Assembly: GCA_021234155.1 (NCBI GenBank)
Contig: JAJEKV010000396.1
Location: 1-64,000, forward strand
Length of the DNA: 64,000 nucleotides
Reading direction: 5' to 3'
Origin: Isoetes taiwanensis
Lineage: Eukaryota; Streptophyta; Lycopodiopsida; Isoetales; Isoetaceae
Shown: positions 43,201-53,286 of the stretch, one piece after another
How the letters are laid out: each line of letters starts with the position of its first letter
Position numbering within the stretch: the first letter of the stretch is position 1
Notes under the pieces: model-generated
What the model saw: the letters and a program-made list of their open reading frames with translations, nothing else
Database searches by the model: none
Told to the model about the DNA's origin: nothing
Translations under genes and position numbers: made by a program

Positions 43201-44376
43201 TTATGTTGTTGCATCATGTGTTGTTGTTAATGAATTCTATGATGGTTATTCTACCCTTCGCGGTGATATATATTTATGTACATTGTCATATGTGCTTATG
43301 TAGTTATACACTTCTGCAATATAGATCATCCAAAAGAAGGAATAGGAAAATGACCTTTCGTGTCCTTCGCTCGAACACTTGCTCATCACAAGTGGTTCGA
43401 GTTAGACAGAGGGCTCCTTGTGACAATGGTGTAGTTTCAAAGGAAAATTTCCTATGGGTATACGAACGGAACGGCATATAGGAGTGTGGAGCATCTCGTT
43501 AATTTGCACAAAAAGGGATCTTGTATTCAACTTCGGCAGTCATTTATGTTGCTCTTTAAAAGAAAGTTCAATGTAAGCATGGGCCTATAATAGAAAAGCT
43601 TTAGCAGGAGTCATGTTATGTAGATGACACTGATCGATTCCTTCGAGAAAATCTGGTCCTAAACTGCGTATCATTTGTAAACAGAAGAAGAAACTGTTGA
43701 ATGTATAAAAAGCATAAGGATTGCATATCAAAAACATGAGTAGTAGGAAGATAAATGATGCATTACTCACAAAGTATTCATCTGAAAGAAAAAAGAAACT
43801 TTCAAAAAACATCGAGTCAGAGTTTTGAGAGCCACCAGAGATTGAGAGGTCGACCAAGTAAAGCCGCCCAAACAAACCGTGTAATGAAGGGACGAAAATA
43901 GTTTAAAGAAATCGAACGGGCAGGATTGCGCACAAACTATCCTCTTATTTCTCCATTAGTATTATATATAGAAAGATACTTGAACCTAGCATATATTTTA
44001 TTGTGTTTAACCATGACTCTACCTTTATAATGTTAAGCTTTGAATCTTATATTATCTATTAGGCTTAGTAAACCATATGAACTTGCTTTGCTACCACAAA
44101 AGTCTCGAATATTCCCTCGTTTTAATGCGCATGAAGATATTATATGCTCTAATGTTTGCCCTTTCATATGCAGCATTAACCAAGGAGTTGAAGAATATTA
44201 CATCTGGAAGTATTATCCAAAATCAAATTTGCTCAAATAGAACCGAGATTGGAAGTACGATTGACTGATCAACATGCCACCTAAGCGTCCCAAGTATAGA
44301 TTGACCATTACAACACTTTGTACTCATTAAACAATGCAATAAACTGATCTAATATTGTATGATTCTTTGAATAATC
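43201..44376. other. No recognised gene
   Basis: AT-rich. Open frames at 43203-43481 (+), 43585-43875 (-) and 44040-44268 (+) have no recognisable domain and no coding-like composition. Confidence 0.5.
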
Positions 44377-44603
44377 TTTTTTTTAATTGAAGGCTGAATA
44401 GAATAGTATATATTAAGTCCGTATAGTAAAAGTACAAAGTACATGAGAAGCTATTAAAAGCTTTTTTAGAAAATAACCTTTAGGAAAGGGTAGGTTAGTG
44501 ACCCTGATAAAACCAAACTATCCAAAATAAAAAATAGAGCGTAAAAGTTTTTTTTGGCAGTTTCAAGCAGATATATCAGCTGGTGTCCAGATTAGCCAGG
44601 TGA

Positions 44604-44930
44604 TCAGTGTTCACCCGAAAATCTTCTTTTCTTAGGCTCCCTCTTAGAATGGTCCTTCCTTCCCATTCCCTTATTAGCCACAATGAATAGGCAATAAGGG
44701 CATTTGCACATATGAGCCTTTCCCGGATTGAACCTATCTTTCTTGTCTTTTGCAGTGCACAGAATGTATCTTTTCTCATCAAAATAGGAGGTGCAGGCAC
44801 AATTGCATTGACACTCCTCCCCGTGCTCGATAGGAACTTCAACTCCAAACTGTGTGAGCCATAACGCATTCGCATGGAGATTCATCCTCCTCCACCTCAG
44901 CCTTTTAAACATGATCAGAGTATTACCTGC
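44604..44930 (-). pseudogene. Cysteine-rich 3' exon of the LINE (copy 1)
   Basis: The minus-strand frame begins after an excellent acceptor (TTTGTTTGCAG, exon from about 44930) and encodes LRWRRMNLHANALWLTQFG, HGEECQCNCACTSYFDEKRY, ILCTAKDKKDRF and HMCKCPYCLF, ending near GRKDHSKREPKKRRF. Cys pairs (CQCNCAC, CKCPYC) suggest metal binding; the tail is very basic. Copy 2 at 35802 shares it with the same acceptor-to-WRR distance, so it is a conserved part of this LINE family. I do not know it from other plant LINEs. Confidence 0.6.
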
Positions 44931-44970
44931 AAACAAAAGGAAAACCAGCATTAAAGAATAGAATTGAGTC

Positions 44971-45540
44971 TTAATTCTGATTCCCGAACACTTCCAAAAC
45001 CCAATTTATATCATATTGGGCCTGCTTAATAATGGCTTTGGGCCAAATGACTTCCTCCTTGAAGATCAAGGTATTTCTTCCTTTCCACATTCTCCATAGG
45101 AGAATGTACCTCCTCCATTCGACTGGGTTATCAGGGAAGAAGAGCTCTTTAGTTTGCATATTGGACAAGCCAGGAATATTCAGCTCAGTTTCTGCTAACT
45201 CCAGAGTCCATTCTGCCCATAGGCAATTTTTAAATAGATGTGCTTCATCTTCCTGATCCTGCAAGCATCTAACACAAATGTCAGAATTAGACATATTAAG
45301 CCGCCATCTTTTCCTGTTGGTAGCCAGAGCTTTGTGCCAAAGTTGCCACATAAAAGCCTTGATTTTTGGGTGGATTGGACTTTTCCACATAAAGGTCAAG
45401 TTCCTGAAAAATCTATCAGGATCAATATTCGATATTTCTTGGTCCCTGTTAAGGTACCTGTAGGGCAAGTTCACTCTGTAACCACAAAATCCATTAATAT
45501 GCCAAAATACATTCGTATCATGCCATTCTCCAACTGCCAA
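44971..45540 (-). pseudogene. LINE zf-RVT C-terminal domain
   Basis: An open frame with FMWKSPIHPKIKAFMWQLWH, KALATNRKRWRLNMSNSDIC, VRCLQDQEDEAHLFKNC and WRRYILLWRMWKGRNTLIF. This is the standard plant LINE zinc-binding end: W...P.K...F.W......L.T...L..R......C..C....E...HL...C. It is continuous for about 180 codons, so the copy is fairly young. It ends at YDINWVLEVFGNQN. Confidence 0.9.
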
Positions 45541-45968
45541 TCTCTGAGAGATACTGTTAAAAAGCTGCCTGGACTGGATTCCTGGTAAACAAAATCATCA
45601 ATAATATCCCTTATATAGATTATTCCACTATTAGTCCATTGCTTGGCTAACTTGGGGAAATTAGTGGCAAGACAAATATTAGGGTCATCCAAAATGAGAG
45701 AAGGACTCCAGAAAATAGGTTGATCTTGTGAAAGTCCCTCTTTCCAAGTGTACATATCTTTAACCTTTAGCCATGCTCTAATCCATTTCTTGATAATCAA
45801 AGGCATGGTGGTAGGGATGGTGAAGTCAAAGTATATGCTGTGAGGCAGCTGCTTTTTGAGATTTCTCCAACCAAAGGGGTGGCACTTTCTAATATAATGA
45901 GAAATGAGAGCACTTACAGGGTGATTGATCTGGTTGTTGCAGGCCCTGTAGAAGTATTTTGCAGCCAA
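45471..45968 (-). pseudogene. LINE region before zf-RVT, frame-shifted
   Basis: Minus strand FYRACNNQINHPVSALISHY, KCHPFGWRNLKKQLPHSIYF and ATNFPKLAKQWTNSGIIYIR, matching the spacer between RT and zf-RVT in plant LINEs. It overlaps the next frame at 45471-45540, which marks a frameshift. Confidence 0.8.
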
Positions 45969-46262
45969 AGCAATGGCCTACTTCTCAATATTAATGACTC
46001 CCAGACCTCCCATCCTTTTATGTTTACAACATTCCTCCATAGAGATAGGGATCCAACATCTCCTGCTAGATCCTCCTGCAATGAACCTACCAATGATACC
46101 TTGCATTTTAGCCAGAACCTTCTTAGGGGCCATGATGATAGAGGATTGGTAGACCTGAGAGGAAGAAATAACCGAGTTTGCCAAAATGGCTCTCCCATTT
46201 TTAGAAAGAAATTTGGAGTTCGTGAATACGCTCTTTCCCATTACCGATTGGACATTCGGCAG
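45969..46262 (-). pseudogene. LINE region after RT (LSKNGR block)
   Basis: Minus strand SKFLSKNGRAILANSVISSS, QVYQSSIIMAPKKVLAKMQG and CCKHKRMGGLGVINIEK. These are the LS.AGR..L..SV....VY....F..P and K..GGLG blocks of plant LINEs. The 5' side is cut by the LTR insertion at 46262. Confidence 0.85.
46258..46262. repeat. Left target-site duplication GGCAG
   Basis: Directly precedes the 5' LTR and is identical to 49038-49042 after the 3' LTR. Confidence 0.9.
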
Positions 46263-46601
46263 TGTTAACCACCTAGTGGTTAACATTGTGCATGCACATG
46301 TTAGGTGTCAGTGGTGGCAGACTGACACTTGGCATGCTTAGGTTAACTTAAGTGTATGGCTTAGATTAGCTAGATGTAGGGCTCAGATTTGCGGTCTACA
46401 CTATATTAGACCGGAGCCTCTTCAGATGTACTTAGGTTTATCTCAAATTTGGAGAGCCTCATTTGGCCACGTTCCCTTCATTCTTTGTACATATTTGTTT
46501 GTCTTGTTCTTGTTTCGTGATCATGAGCATGGCAGCTTTGTAGCATCCGGCATCATAGGATCCTTTCGCTGCAGGTGCATGCCAAGAACTCAACACTAAC
46601 A
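46263..46601 (+). repeat. 5' LTR
   Basis: Begins TGTTAACCACCTAGTGG and ends CTCAACACTAACA. It is 22 bp longer than the 3' LTR because of a GTTAACATTGTGCATGCACA-like segment near 46281. Other differences are few, concentrated near 46555-46575. Confidence 0.92.
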
Positions 46602-46602
46602 C

Positions 46603-46620
46603 TGGCGCCATTATGCCGGG
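46603..46620 (+). promoter_or_regulatory. Primer-binding site, tRNA-Asp type
   Basis: TGGCGCCATTATGCCGGG, one base after the LTR, resembles TGGCGCCGTTGCCGGGGA, complementary to the 3' end of plant tRNA-Asp and used by Athila/Ogre-like elements. Confidence 0.75.
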
Positions 46621-48119
46621 TTCTTCGTGATCACTTTCCTTCGCCTTTATCTTCTTTGCTTGTTCTTCTTCTACGCTCTCATGCTTTCTCCGCTTTTGAA
46701 GACTTCTTGTATACTATTCTTCACCCTTTAGATTTCCTTAGTTTGCCCAACCAAGTCCGATTCCGATTCCTATATCCGCTTGAGGCTTTAATTTTTCAAA
46801 AAGCGGTGATGATTCCGCCGCAAATTGATCCATTTAGTCTCAGAATCTATTCTCAAGACCCCGTTTTAAGGTGCAAAGAAGCCCGGTTTGCGGGCCAAGG
46901 ATTTCTGGAGTGGTGACAAGACCTCCGTGGCAAGATCATCAAAAAAATCACACTTTGAATCCTTTTTGGTCGTTCTTATTCCCGCATGTGTTTTTCAAAG
47001 AAACTCTTTCAAATCATTTGATTGTTTTTTCCTCAATATTTTTCAAAAAAATCGTGGTAAAGACAACTCGATCGCACATCAAAAATATTCAATCTTATTT
47101 GGTGCAGCTATATGCAAATATGCTAGCTTTGTGCAGGAGCGCTTCATTTATTGGCATCCAGAACACGTTTTCAAAGCTTTCTTGTTTTATTTTTGTGGAG
47201 GGCCAGCACTCTGGCTAGCCCTCATACCCTGTTACAAGAAACATCGTAGCATGCTTTATGCATGCCCATCTCAGTCCCAGTATCACAGTTCCGATTATGG
47301 TCAGTTCATTTGGAGCGCCCACAGGGATTATTTCAAGCATTAGACTTTACCTGGGTTCAGAATTGGTGCAGCCCTTTTTCCCTGGTTCTTCTCAACTCGG
47401 TTCAAAAGAAAGCTCAAAATCCATGTGTTGGGGCAATTCCTATCACTTGGTTGTCCTGCCAGTACCTGCACACAATAAACAGAGCAGTTAGTGTATCTTT
47501 CTTCAAGCTTTCACAAACCATTTGTCTTCGTGGAAAATCCTGCACATTGACATTCTTGGGTATCAGCTAATAAGACTGCAGAGAAATCCGTTGCAGAGAA
47601 AGCTGTTGCAGAGCAATTTGGCCGCCATACCTGGTTTTCTTTTGTGCACAGTTCAAGCACAGCCATCAGATTTATGCCCTGAGGCCCAGCTACAATCGCA
47701 ACCTGCAAAACAAGCATCATTGCCATCTGTTCATTCCAAGCATTCAAATCTGGACGCCCATCTAGCAGCCACAAGCAAATACTGCAATCTTTCTGTGCAT
47801 ACTCGCCATCAGCGGAATCAGCAAGTCCACTGAAGCATTTTTTTCTTCAGTTTCACATGCCGAAATCATGCCGCCATACTTGGAATCCTCTATTCTGGAT
47901 CTGAAAATTCTCCATCACCGTTTCTTTATAAGTCCAGACAAATACGGCCGCCAGTTTGCCAATTCCATCCAGATCCGGATTATAGGCCGATATTCTGACC
48001 GCCTCTTGAAATAGAAAGATGCAGCACCGCCATAGCCGGCTCTGTTCAGCTTCGTTTTGGTCTCACGCTCTGTTTCCCTTATTATTACTGGTTGATAACG
48101 GGCCACGCTAAATTTTTGG

Positions 48120-48350
48120 TCCATGCCCCACGCTCCCGCCCATGCCCATGCTCACGTGTTGACCCACGCTCAAACTTTGACCCACGCTCAAACTTTATTG
48201 CTTGTACCCATGGCTCACGGGGTCACGCTCACGGGGCCCCACGCCCACGCTTCAGCCATGCTCTTTATGCTCCCACGCTCACACTTTGCTTATGGCCACG
48301 CTTTTTGCTCAACATCCACGCTCTGCACAAATATTGTGACGCATAGCCAC
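48120..48350 (+). repeat. CCCACGCTC degenerate tandem cluster
   Basis: CCCACGCTC or close variants (CCATGCTC, TCACGCTC, CCACGCTT) recur more than ten times in 230 nt at irregular spacing within the LTR element's interior, including two GACCCACGCTCAAACTTT in a row. Both translation frames give His/Ala/Pro-rich nonsense, so the repeat is at DNA or RNA level. Confidence 0.75.
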
Positions 48351-48721
48351 GTTCTCGTATGGTCGATCACGGGGGACGCTTTTATGGTGCTTACGTTTTG
48401 AAGGCCCCCTATAATCATTGTTTTAAGCTTTTTTCGTGCACTTTTGGGCAATATTTGTTCCAATGGACTTACCCATAATATAAGGGGATGGTCCTTATGT
48501 TTTTTTTGCCCCAACGTTCGTATGATCCATGTTCTGCATCGACATTCCTTCGGATTCTATTCGTCATCAATGCCTTCATGAAGATCTTTCGGCGACACAA
48601 CAAACCATTACCAGTACCATCATTTTCGCCCCTAAATTTTTGGCACCCTGTTGTAATTGTCGGACTTGTCTTATAAAAGTCTGTACATGTTTTTGTGCTA
48701 AAAACTTTTAGGGGGAGGCAG

Positions 48722-49037
48722 TGTTAACCACCTAGTGGTAGGTGTCAGTGGTGGCAGACTGACACTTGGCATGCTTAGGTTAACTTAAGTGTATGGCTTA
48801 GATTAGCTAGATGTAGGGCTCAGATTTGCGGTCTACACTATATTAGACCGGAGCCTCTTCAGATGTACCTAGGTTTATCTCAAATTTGGAGAGCCTCATT
48901 TGGCCACGTTCCCTTCATTCTTTGTACATATTTGTTTGTCTTGTTCTTGTTTCGTGATCATGAGCATGGCAGCTTTGTAGCATCCGGCAGTCATAGACTG
49001 CTGCTGCAGGGTGCATGCCAAGAACTCAACACTAACA
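48722..49037 (+). repeat. 3' LTR
   Basis: Same ends as the 5' LTR (TGTTAACCACC..CTCAACACTAACA), colinear, 316 bp. It contains a poly(A)-region-like TTGTACATATTTG. Confidence 0.92.
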
Positions 49038-49042
49038 GGCAG
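49038..49042. repeat. Right target-site duplication GGCAG
   Basis: Matches 46258-46262 exactly. Confidence 0.9.
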
Positions 49043-49280
49043 CATCAGACGATCTTTACCAATCCGGTGAGGTTACTGAGTAAATATTTCCCCACTATGC
49101 ATGTTCCTGTTATACGATAGGCATAGTATATATATCAGCTATAATTTTTTCTTTCTTGTGGGATTTTTATTTCTACATTTGAAACCAAGCAGAATTGGCA
49201 GAATTTTTACATTTGTTACCTCGTGATTCTATATACTTACGAAGTGAACTCTGCTAGAATGGTATCTGGCTACCAAGATT
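49043..49280 (-). pseudogene. Possible continuation of the interrupted LINE
   Basis: Read on the minus strand across the insertion, GKDRLMLPNVQSVMGKSVF joins in frame with the LSKNGR block on the other side. A stop lies shortly upstream, and no catalytic RT motif is seen before 49280, so the LINE is lost or truncated here. Confidence 0.35.
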
Positions 49281-49504
49281 CGGCCCAGGCTCCGTTGTGA
49301 CTCCACCCTGCAATATTTCTCTGGATCAGTTGTAAAGACCAGTTGCCCCTTTGCCAAATGACACTTCCAATTTTCGTGCAAAATATGGAGCTCCAAGCTC
49401 CTTTGTGACTCTACGCTGCAATATTTCTCTGAATCAGTTGTAAAGGCAAGTTGCCCCTTTGCCAAATGACACTTCCATTTTTCGTGCAAAATATGAGGCT
49501 CCAT
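49229..49504 (-). CDS. ORF with two 36-residue repeats, unrecognised
   Basis: The minus-strand frame of 91 codons contains two near-identical 36-residue units: HILHEKWKCHLAKGQLAFTT, DSEKYCSVESQRSLE and HILHENWKCHLAKGQLVFTT, DPEKYCRVESQRSLG. The DNA unit is exactly 108 bp, so the duplication kept frame. No known domain, no partner exons recognised. It could be an exon of a decayed gene or a chance frame across a DNA duplication. Confidence 0.35.
   Translation of the reverse strand: MEPHILHEKWKCHLAKGQLAFTTDSEKYCSVESQRSLELHILHENWKCHLAKGQLVFTTDPEKYCRVESQRSLGRILVARYHSSRVHFVSI
49288..49497. repeat. 108 bp tandem duplication
   Basis: Two copies sharing CTGCAATATTTCTCTG, ATCAGTTGTAAAG, TTGCCCCTTTGCCAAATGAC and TTTTCGTGCAAAATATG, about 90% alike by eye. 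Confidence 0.9.
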
Positions 49505-50520
49505 TCTTGAGCCTAGTCTATGGCTTTAATTACAGATAGCCAAATTCTCTTTCTATTTTTGGCTGCATTATGCAAGATAAGGGCAATATAAAATCCAAGG
49601 AAGACTCTTTTCGAATGTTATTGTTCAAAGTTAACAATTTCCTGAGTCGTAGTTAGGTTTATGTGCAGTTCGGTCTCTCGCTCGAGCATGGTCACTCGGG
49701 CAGGAGTACCCCTGTATCGCTCTTCTTGTACTTTACTACGTTTTATTGATTAATTTGATCCTTCAAAAAAAAGTTAACAATTTTCAAATGCTTGCTTAAG
49801 CTAGAAAGAGTTAGCAACAACTCACTATTTCTTCTTGCTTTTATCTTCTAAAAGGCATACCACATTTGAGAAAGATAGGAATGTACTTCTTTGCATCAAA
49901 TCCTTCTCTGGATAATGGTGAGGTAAGAAGGAAGAATCCGCAGATTTATGGGTTGAACAAAATTACTTAATGCTGCATTGATGGCATCTTTACTCTCTAC
50001 AATTTTTGATGGCTGAAAAACAAGAGGCTTTTTACTTCGATCTCAAACCCATGGCCTATTTCTTTACAAGGTAGCCAAATTCATTGGTTGCGGTTTGTTT
50101 GGTGATGTAAAATCCAAGGATGCCCACATGCCTAACAGTAAAGTTTTATTACCTTATCATTGTGTATTCATTCTTAAATCCATGTGCTACTAACGTGGCA
50201 TGTTCTTTGTTTTATAGCAAACCAAATTAGTTTGCTTCATTTTGCAAGATAAAGCTATTTCATCTTGCTACATAAACTTTAAGGATTTTTTTCCCAAATG
50301 TTATTGTTCAGAGTTAGCGATTTGCACATGCCTAGTAAGCTAGAAATAGGGAATCTTTTATAAATACTTCTTACATTTGCATTTGCTCGTTCTTACTTAA
50401 GCTGTAGATACATGCCCATGGAAGCTTTATTTCCTTATTATGATGTATTTAGTTTCCAGTTCCATGTGCTAATGTTCTTTATTTTATAGGTAGCCGAATT
50501 CTCTTGCTACCTTTGACCAC
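49505..50520. repeat. Diverged modular duplication
   Basis: Blocks recur in order: TAGCCAAATTC (49540, 50072, 50493 as TAGCCGAATTC), GCAAGATAA with ATGTTATTGTTCAAAGTTA (about 49570-49640, 50240-50320), ATGCCCACATGCC/ATGCCCATGG with AGTTCCATGTGCTA-like (50120-50190, 50412-50475), and TTCTTTGTTTTATAG (50203, 50475). Two or three rounds of an old roughly 400-600 bp duplication explain this. Confidence 0.65.
49627..49783 (+). mobile_element. Short 5'-truncated retroposon with 14 bp target duplication
   Basis: AAAGTTAACAATTT at 49627-49640 and 49770-49783 flanks a 129 nt insert (49641-49769) that ends TTTATTGATTAATTTGATCC plus an A-run, the usual plant LINE 3' end. The related empty site at about 50305-50330 (TTGTTCAGAGTTAGCGATTT) lacks the insert. 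Confidence 0.9.
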
Positions 50521-50810
50521 GTTGATTGTTAATTGTCAATTTGCTACATATTGAGATTAAAAGTTTTCTATGTCAAGATAGGTAGATTGAGCAAGAAGGA
50601 AGACCAAAGTGATGTCAGTAATAATTTGGAAGTCATAATGCGGTTCAGTGAATAGATGCATTTGCCAATCTGTACCATAAAACAAAATGCCCAATATAAA
50701 AATCTAGGGTAATAAGTAGTGCCAATGGTGCCCAAGTGCATTGTATTTGCTAGAAAATTGTAGATTTTCTTCATTACATATTTGCTAGGCTTGAAAACAT
50801 ACTTGCATTT

Positions 50811-50866
50811 AAGTTTACAAGAAATTTATCGCGGCGGCCAAGGCCGCCGCGAACATTTCTTTTGTT
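50811..50866 (-). repeat. GC palindrome copy 1
   Basis: TCGCGGCGGCC (50829-50839), loop AA, then its exact complement GGCCGCCGCGA (50842-50852). Flanks TTTACAAGAAATTTA and ACATTTCTTTTG are conserved with copies 2 and 3 in reverse orientation. Conservation ends about 20 nt either side of the stem. Confidence 0.92.
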
Positions 50867-53022
50867 CCAACCCTGTGAAATTGGATTTACCATAAGTTTC
50901 AGACCTTATTTAGTAATAGATTTGTGACAGTTCAAAATGCGCAAAACAAAAGGCATTCTTGAAGTAATTGAACATATAGGATTTGAAGCTGCGTTGTTGT
51001 CTCCAGTACTCATGCTTGGTAACATTGATTTGAATTGGTAATTTCTATTTGGTGGACATGTGGATTGCATATCTTTTAGCTTGTTTTCTTGAGTGTCCAC
51101 ATGGATACCTCCTATTATTATTGAAGAGCTTGGCATGCAAACACTTCAGACTTATAATGTTGTTCTTAATTGTTGTATTACCTCTGAAACGAGGTTAAGA
51201 CACTATAAGCTATCTGCATGCTATGACTTTAAAACGAAGCTTGCCATTGTGTATTAGACTTTTCAAAGATGCTCCATCGAGAGATGGGCAATGTCACCAT
51301 TATATAGCTCAAGTCGTTCTGAGAATAAAAGATACAATTGCAAGTGTCCATATGGTATCTGTATTGTTTATTATGAAATAAATATGTCAAGGCTGGAAAA
51401 CAAACTTGATATCACATCATGTGGGCATGGCCATTTATTTTAAATGGAAATTTATAATGCAGGACTGAACATGCACATTTGCTTCTTGACAGGTTCTTAT
51501 TTGAACCAAACAAATGTTTTTCTTTCACTAACTATTACATAAATTTGTTACTATGTTATACAGTGCTAGGTGATTAACCTTAGTATATCAAAGATCTAGC
51601 ACTCCATAAGATGAGTATACTGTTCATCCTTCCAATCTACTTGCTTCTGTATTGGGAGGTCATAGTTTGGAAAAGATAATTAAGGGGCTAACCATAGCTT
51701 TGGAACCAAACCATGGTGAAATTCACTCCAAGGTTAGTTAAAAGTTAGCCTAGCCTAGGGGTTAACTTGTAAGTTGCATCAATTAAATCTTTAGGGGATA
51801 CGTGGTGGCTTTAAAGCACATTGGTGGCTTTATGCTTTAAAGCACATTCGCAACACCATTGGTTGCGGACTTTCCAATAGCTATTTCATGAAGCACTGAT
51901 TTGTGTCATCGAATTTGAAGCCTGGACCAGAGCTTGTGGATCACTCTAAAGGCAATCCAGAAGATCAACCAGGAGAGGATAATAGCCTGGAGAGGATAAT
52001 AGCTTGTCAAAGGGGAGAAGGAATAGGAGATTAAGATCTGGTTTATTTTGGGTTCAAATCCCAACCACTAAAGCTTTGAATTTTAACATGTGCTTTGAAT
52101 TTTAACATGAAGCCATCACAGTGCTTTAGTTGATAAATTCTCACAAATTCCCTTTGCACTTCCTGATACAAAACACAGAAGGAAAGAAGAAATCAGAAAG
52201 TTTCTAATTCAAAACTTAAAAGTATAGAGAAATCAAAGTCTAGTTTAGCCAGAAGACAAAGCATCCGTATATACCTGCGAATCCATCTTCAACATCCATA
52301 TATACTTCTTGATCCATCTCCAACAGAAGAAAGGAAGGCAATTTTGGTAATAACGGATCAAAAGCTATTTATCCAATCAAGGAAGTTTGGAAAAGACAGC
52401 GACTATGGGTCAAAATCTTGAGCAAGACTAGATTGAACTCCAAAGAACCACATTCCTTAAGTTATAAGATTCTTCAACAATTTCCTCCTCCAATAAGGAT
52501 AATTCCTTTCTGCTGCCAGAAGTCTGGAGGAGGCATGACTTTAGCACCAAGATAACGTAGAGGCAACGAATAGACTTAAATAGATAGTAGACTTGTAGAC
52601 AATTCCATCAAATAAGCATCCAATATGTTCAACTACATAGACTTGCAGATAATTGCATACAAAACTCAAGCAAAGGAATACAAAGAGCCAATAAACAAGC
52701 TTCTCAAAGAGCAGGCAGTGGCTTTACTGGACTCTATTGGTTTTGTGTAAGATTTATAGCAATGCAATTTCCAAGTTGAAGAGTTCAGTTAGAACATCCT
52801 AAAGTCTGGGGTGAGAGTGTGCTGGACAGCATAACATAACAAATAAGTAGCAGCAATTGTACTTACACCAATTCCTGAAATTAGAATCTAGGCGAACACA
52901 ATGCAATTCCAAGAGTTATGCAGTGGTGTCAGGAGCTATAGCTATAGACTGTGCTCACTTTTGGAAAGTCTAGAGTCTGCATTGGTTTCCATTCAATGGA
53001 TGTAATGGGCCCAGAGCTGTTG
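50867..53022. other. AT-rich stretch with short duplications, no gene recognised
   Basis: Local direct repeats include TTTAAAGCACATT (about 51813 and 51836), GGAGAGGATAATAGC (51970 and 51990) and CTTTGAATTTTAACATG (52073 and 52094). No frame resembles protein. Boundaries of any larger element are not visible. Confidence 0.5.
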
Positions 53023-53090
53023 GAGATGGACATGCCAAACATCCCTATTCCCGCCAGAGATGGACATGCCAAACATCCCTATTCCCGCCA
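53023..53090. repeat. Perfect 34 bp tandem duplication
   Basis: GAGATGGACATGCCAAACAT... at 53023-53056 and 53057-53090, identical. A looser repeat (GGAACTGGGCCTCC..GAGCTCCCATT) follows at about 53178 and 53258. Confidence 0.95.
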
Positions 53091-53286
53091 CATTCTGTTA
53101 ATGCTAGATGATGGAAGTTTCCTGTTAGGCAGTCTAAGATAAATAAGCAAAGGGGAAAGTTCAGAGCTTAACCTGGAGCTATGCCGGAACTGGGCCTCCA
53201 TAACTGAGCTCCCATTTTGCCCTTTGGTAAATCCCTGTGCTTACTTTGGAGCTATCTGGAACTGGGCCTCCGTAGCTGAGCTCCCA

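Larger units (their letters stand above)
44377..46262 (-). mobile_element. 5'-truncated plant LINE, minus strand
   Basis: A T-run at 44377-44384 (poly(A) end on the minus strand), then AATTGAAGGCTG, a 3' UTR, a cysteine-rich exon, a zf-RVT end and the region before it. The 5' side is interrupted by the LTR element at 46263; LINE-like reading may resume at 49043. Catalytic RT and endonuclease are not in the window. Confidence 0.85.
46602..48721 (+). other. Interior of the non-autonomous LTR element
   Basis: Open frames at 46575-46916 and 46888-47343 (DKTSVARSSKKSHFESFLVV, QERFIYWHPEHVFKAF) could be a decayed gag, but no CCHC knuckle or other domain is visible. The last 600 nt hold the CCCACGCTC repeats and an ATAATATAAGGG-type stretch. 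The polypurine tract GGGGGAGGCAG abuts the 3' LTR. Confidence 0.6.
46263..49037 (+). mobile_element. Complete non-autonomous LTR retrotransposon, 2775 bp
   Basis: Two LTRs in direct repeat (46263-46601 and 48722-49037), a tRNA-Asp-like primer site after the 5' LTR, a polypurine tract before the 3' LTR and a 5 bp target duplication (GGCAG) on both sides. The 2120 bp interior contains no protease, reverse transcriptase or integrase motif, so it depends on another element. It inserted into the LINE at 44377-46262. Size and lack of pol fit a small LARD-like or gag-only element. Confidence 0.92.

Noticed and set aside
48120-48400. His/Ala/Pro-rich frames at 48092-48401
   Set aside because: Translation of a short DNA repeat in two frames at once; no evidence of a protein.
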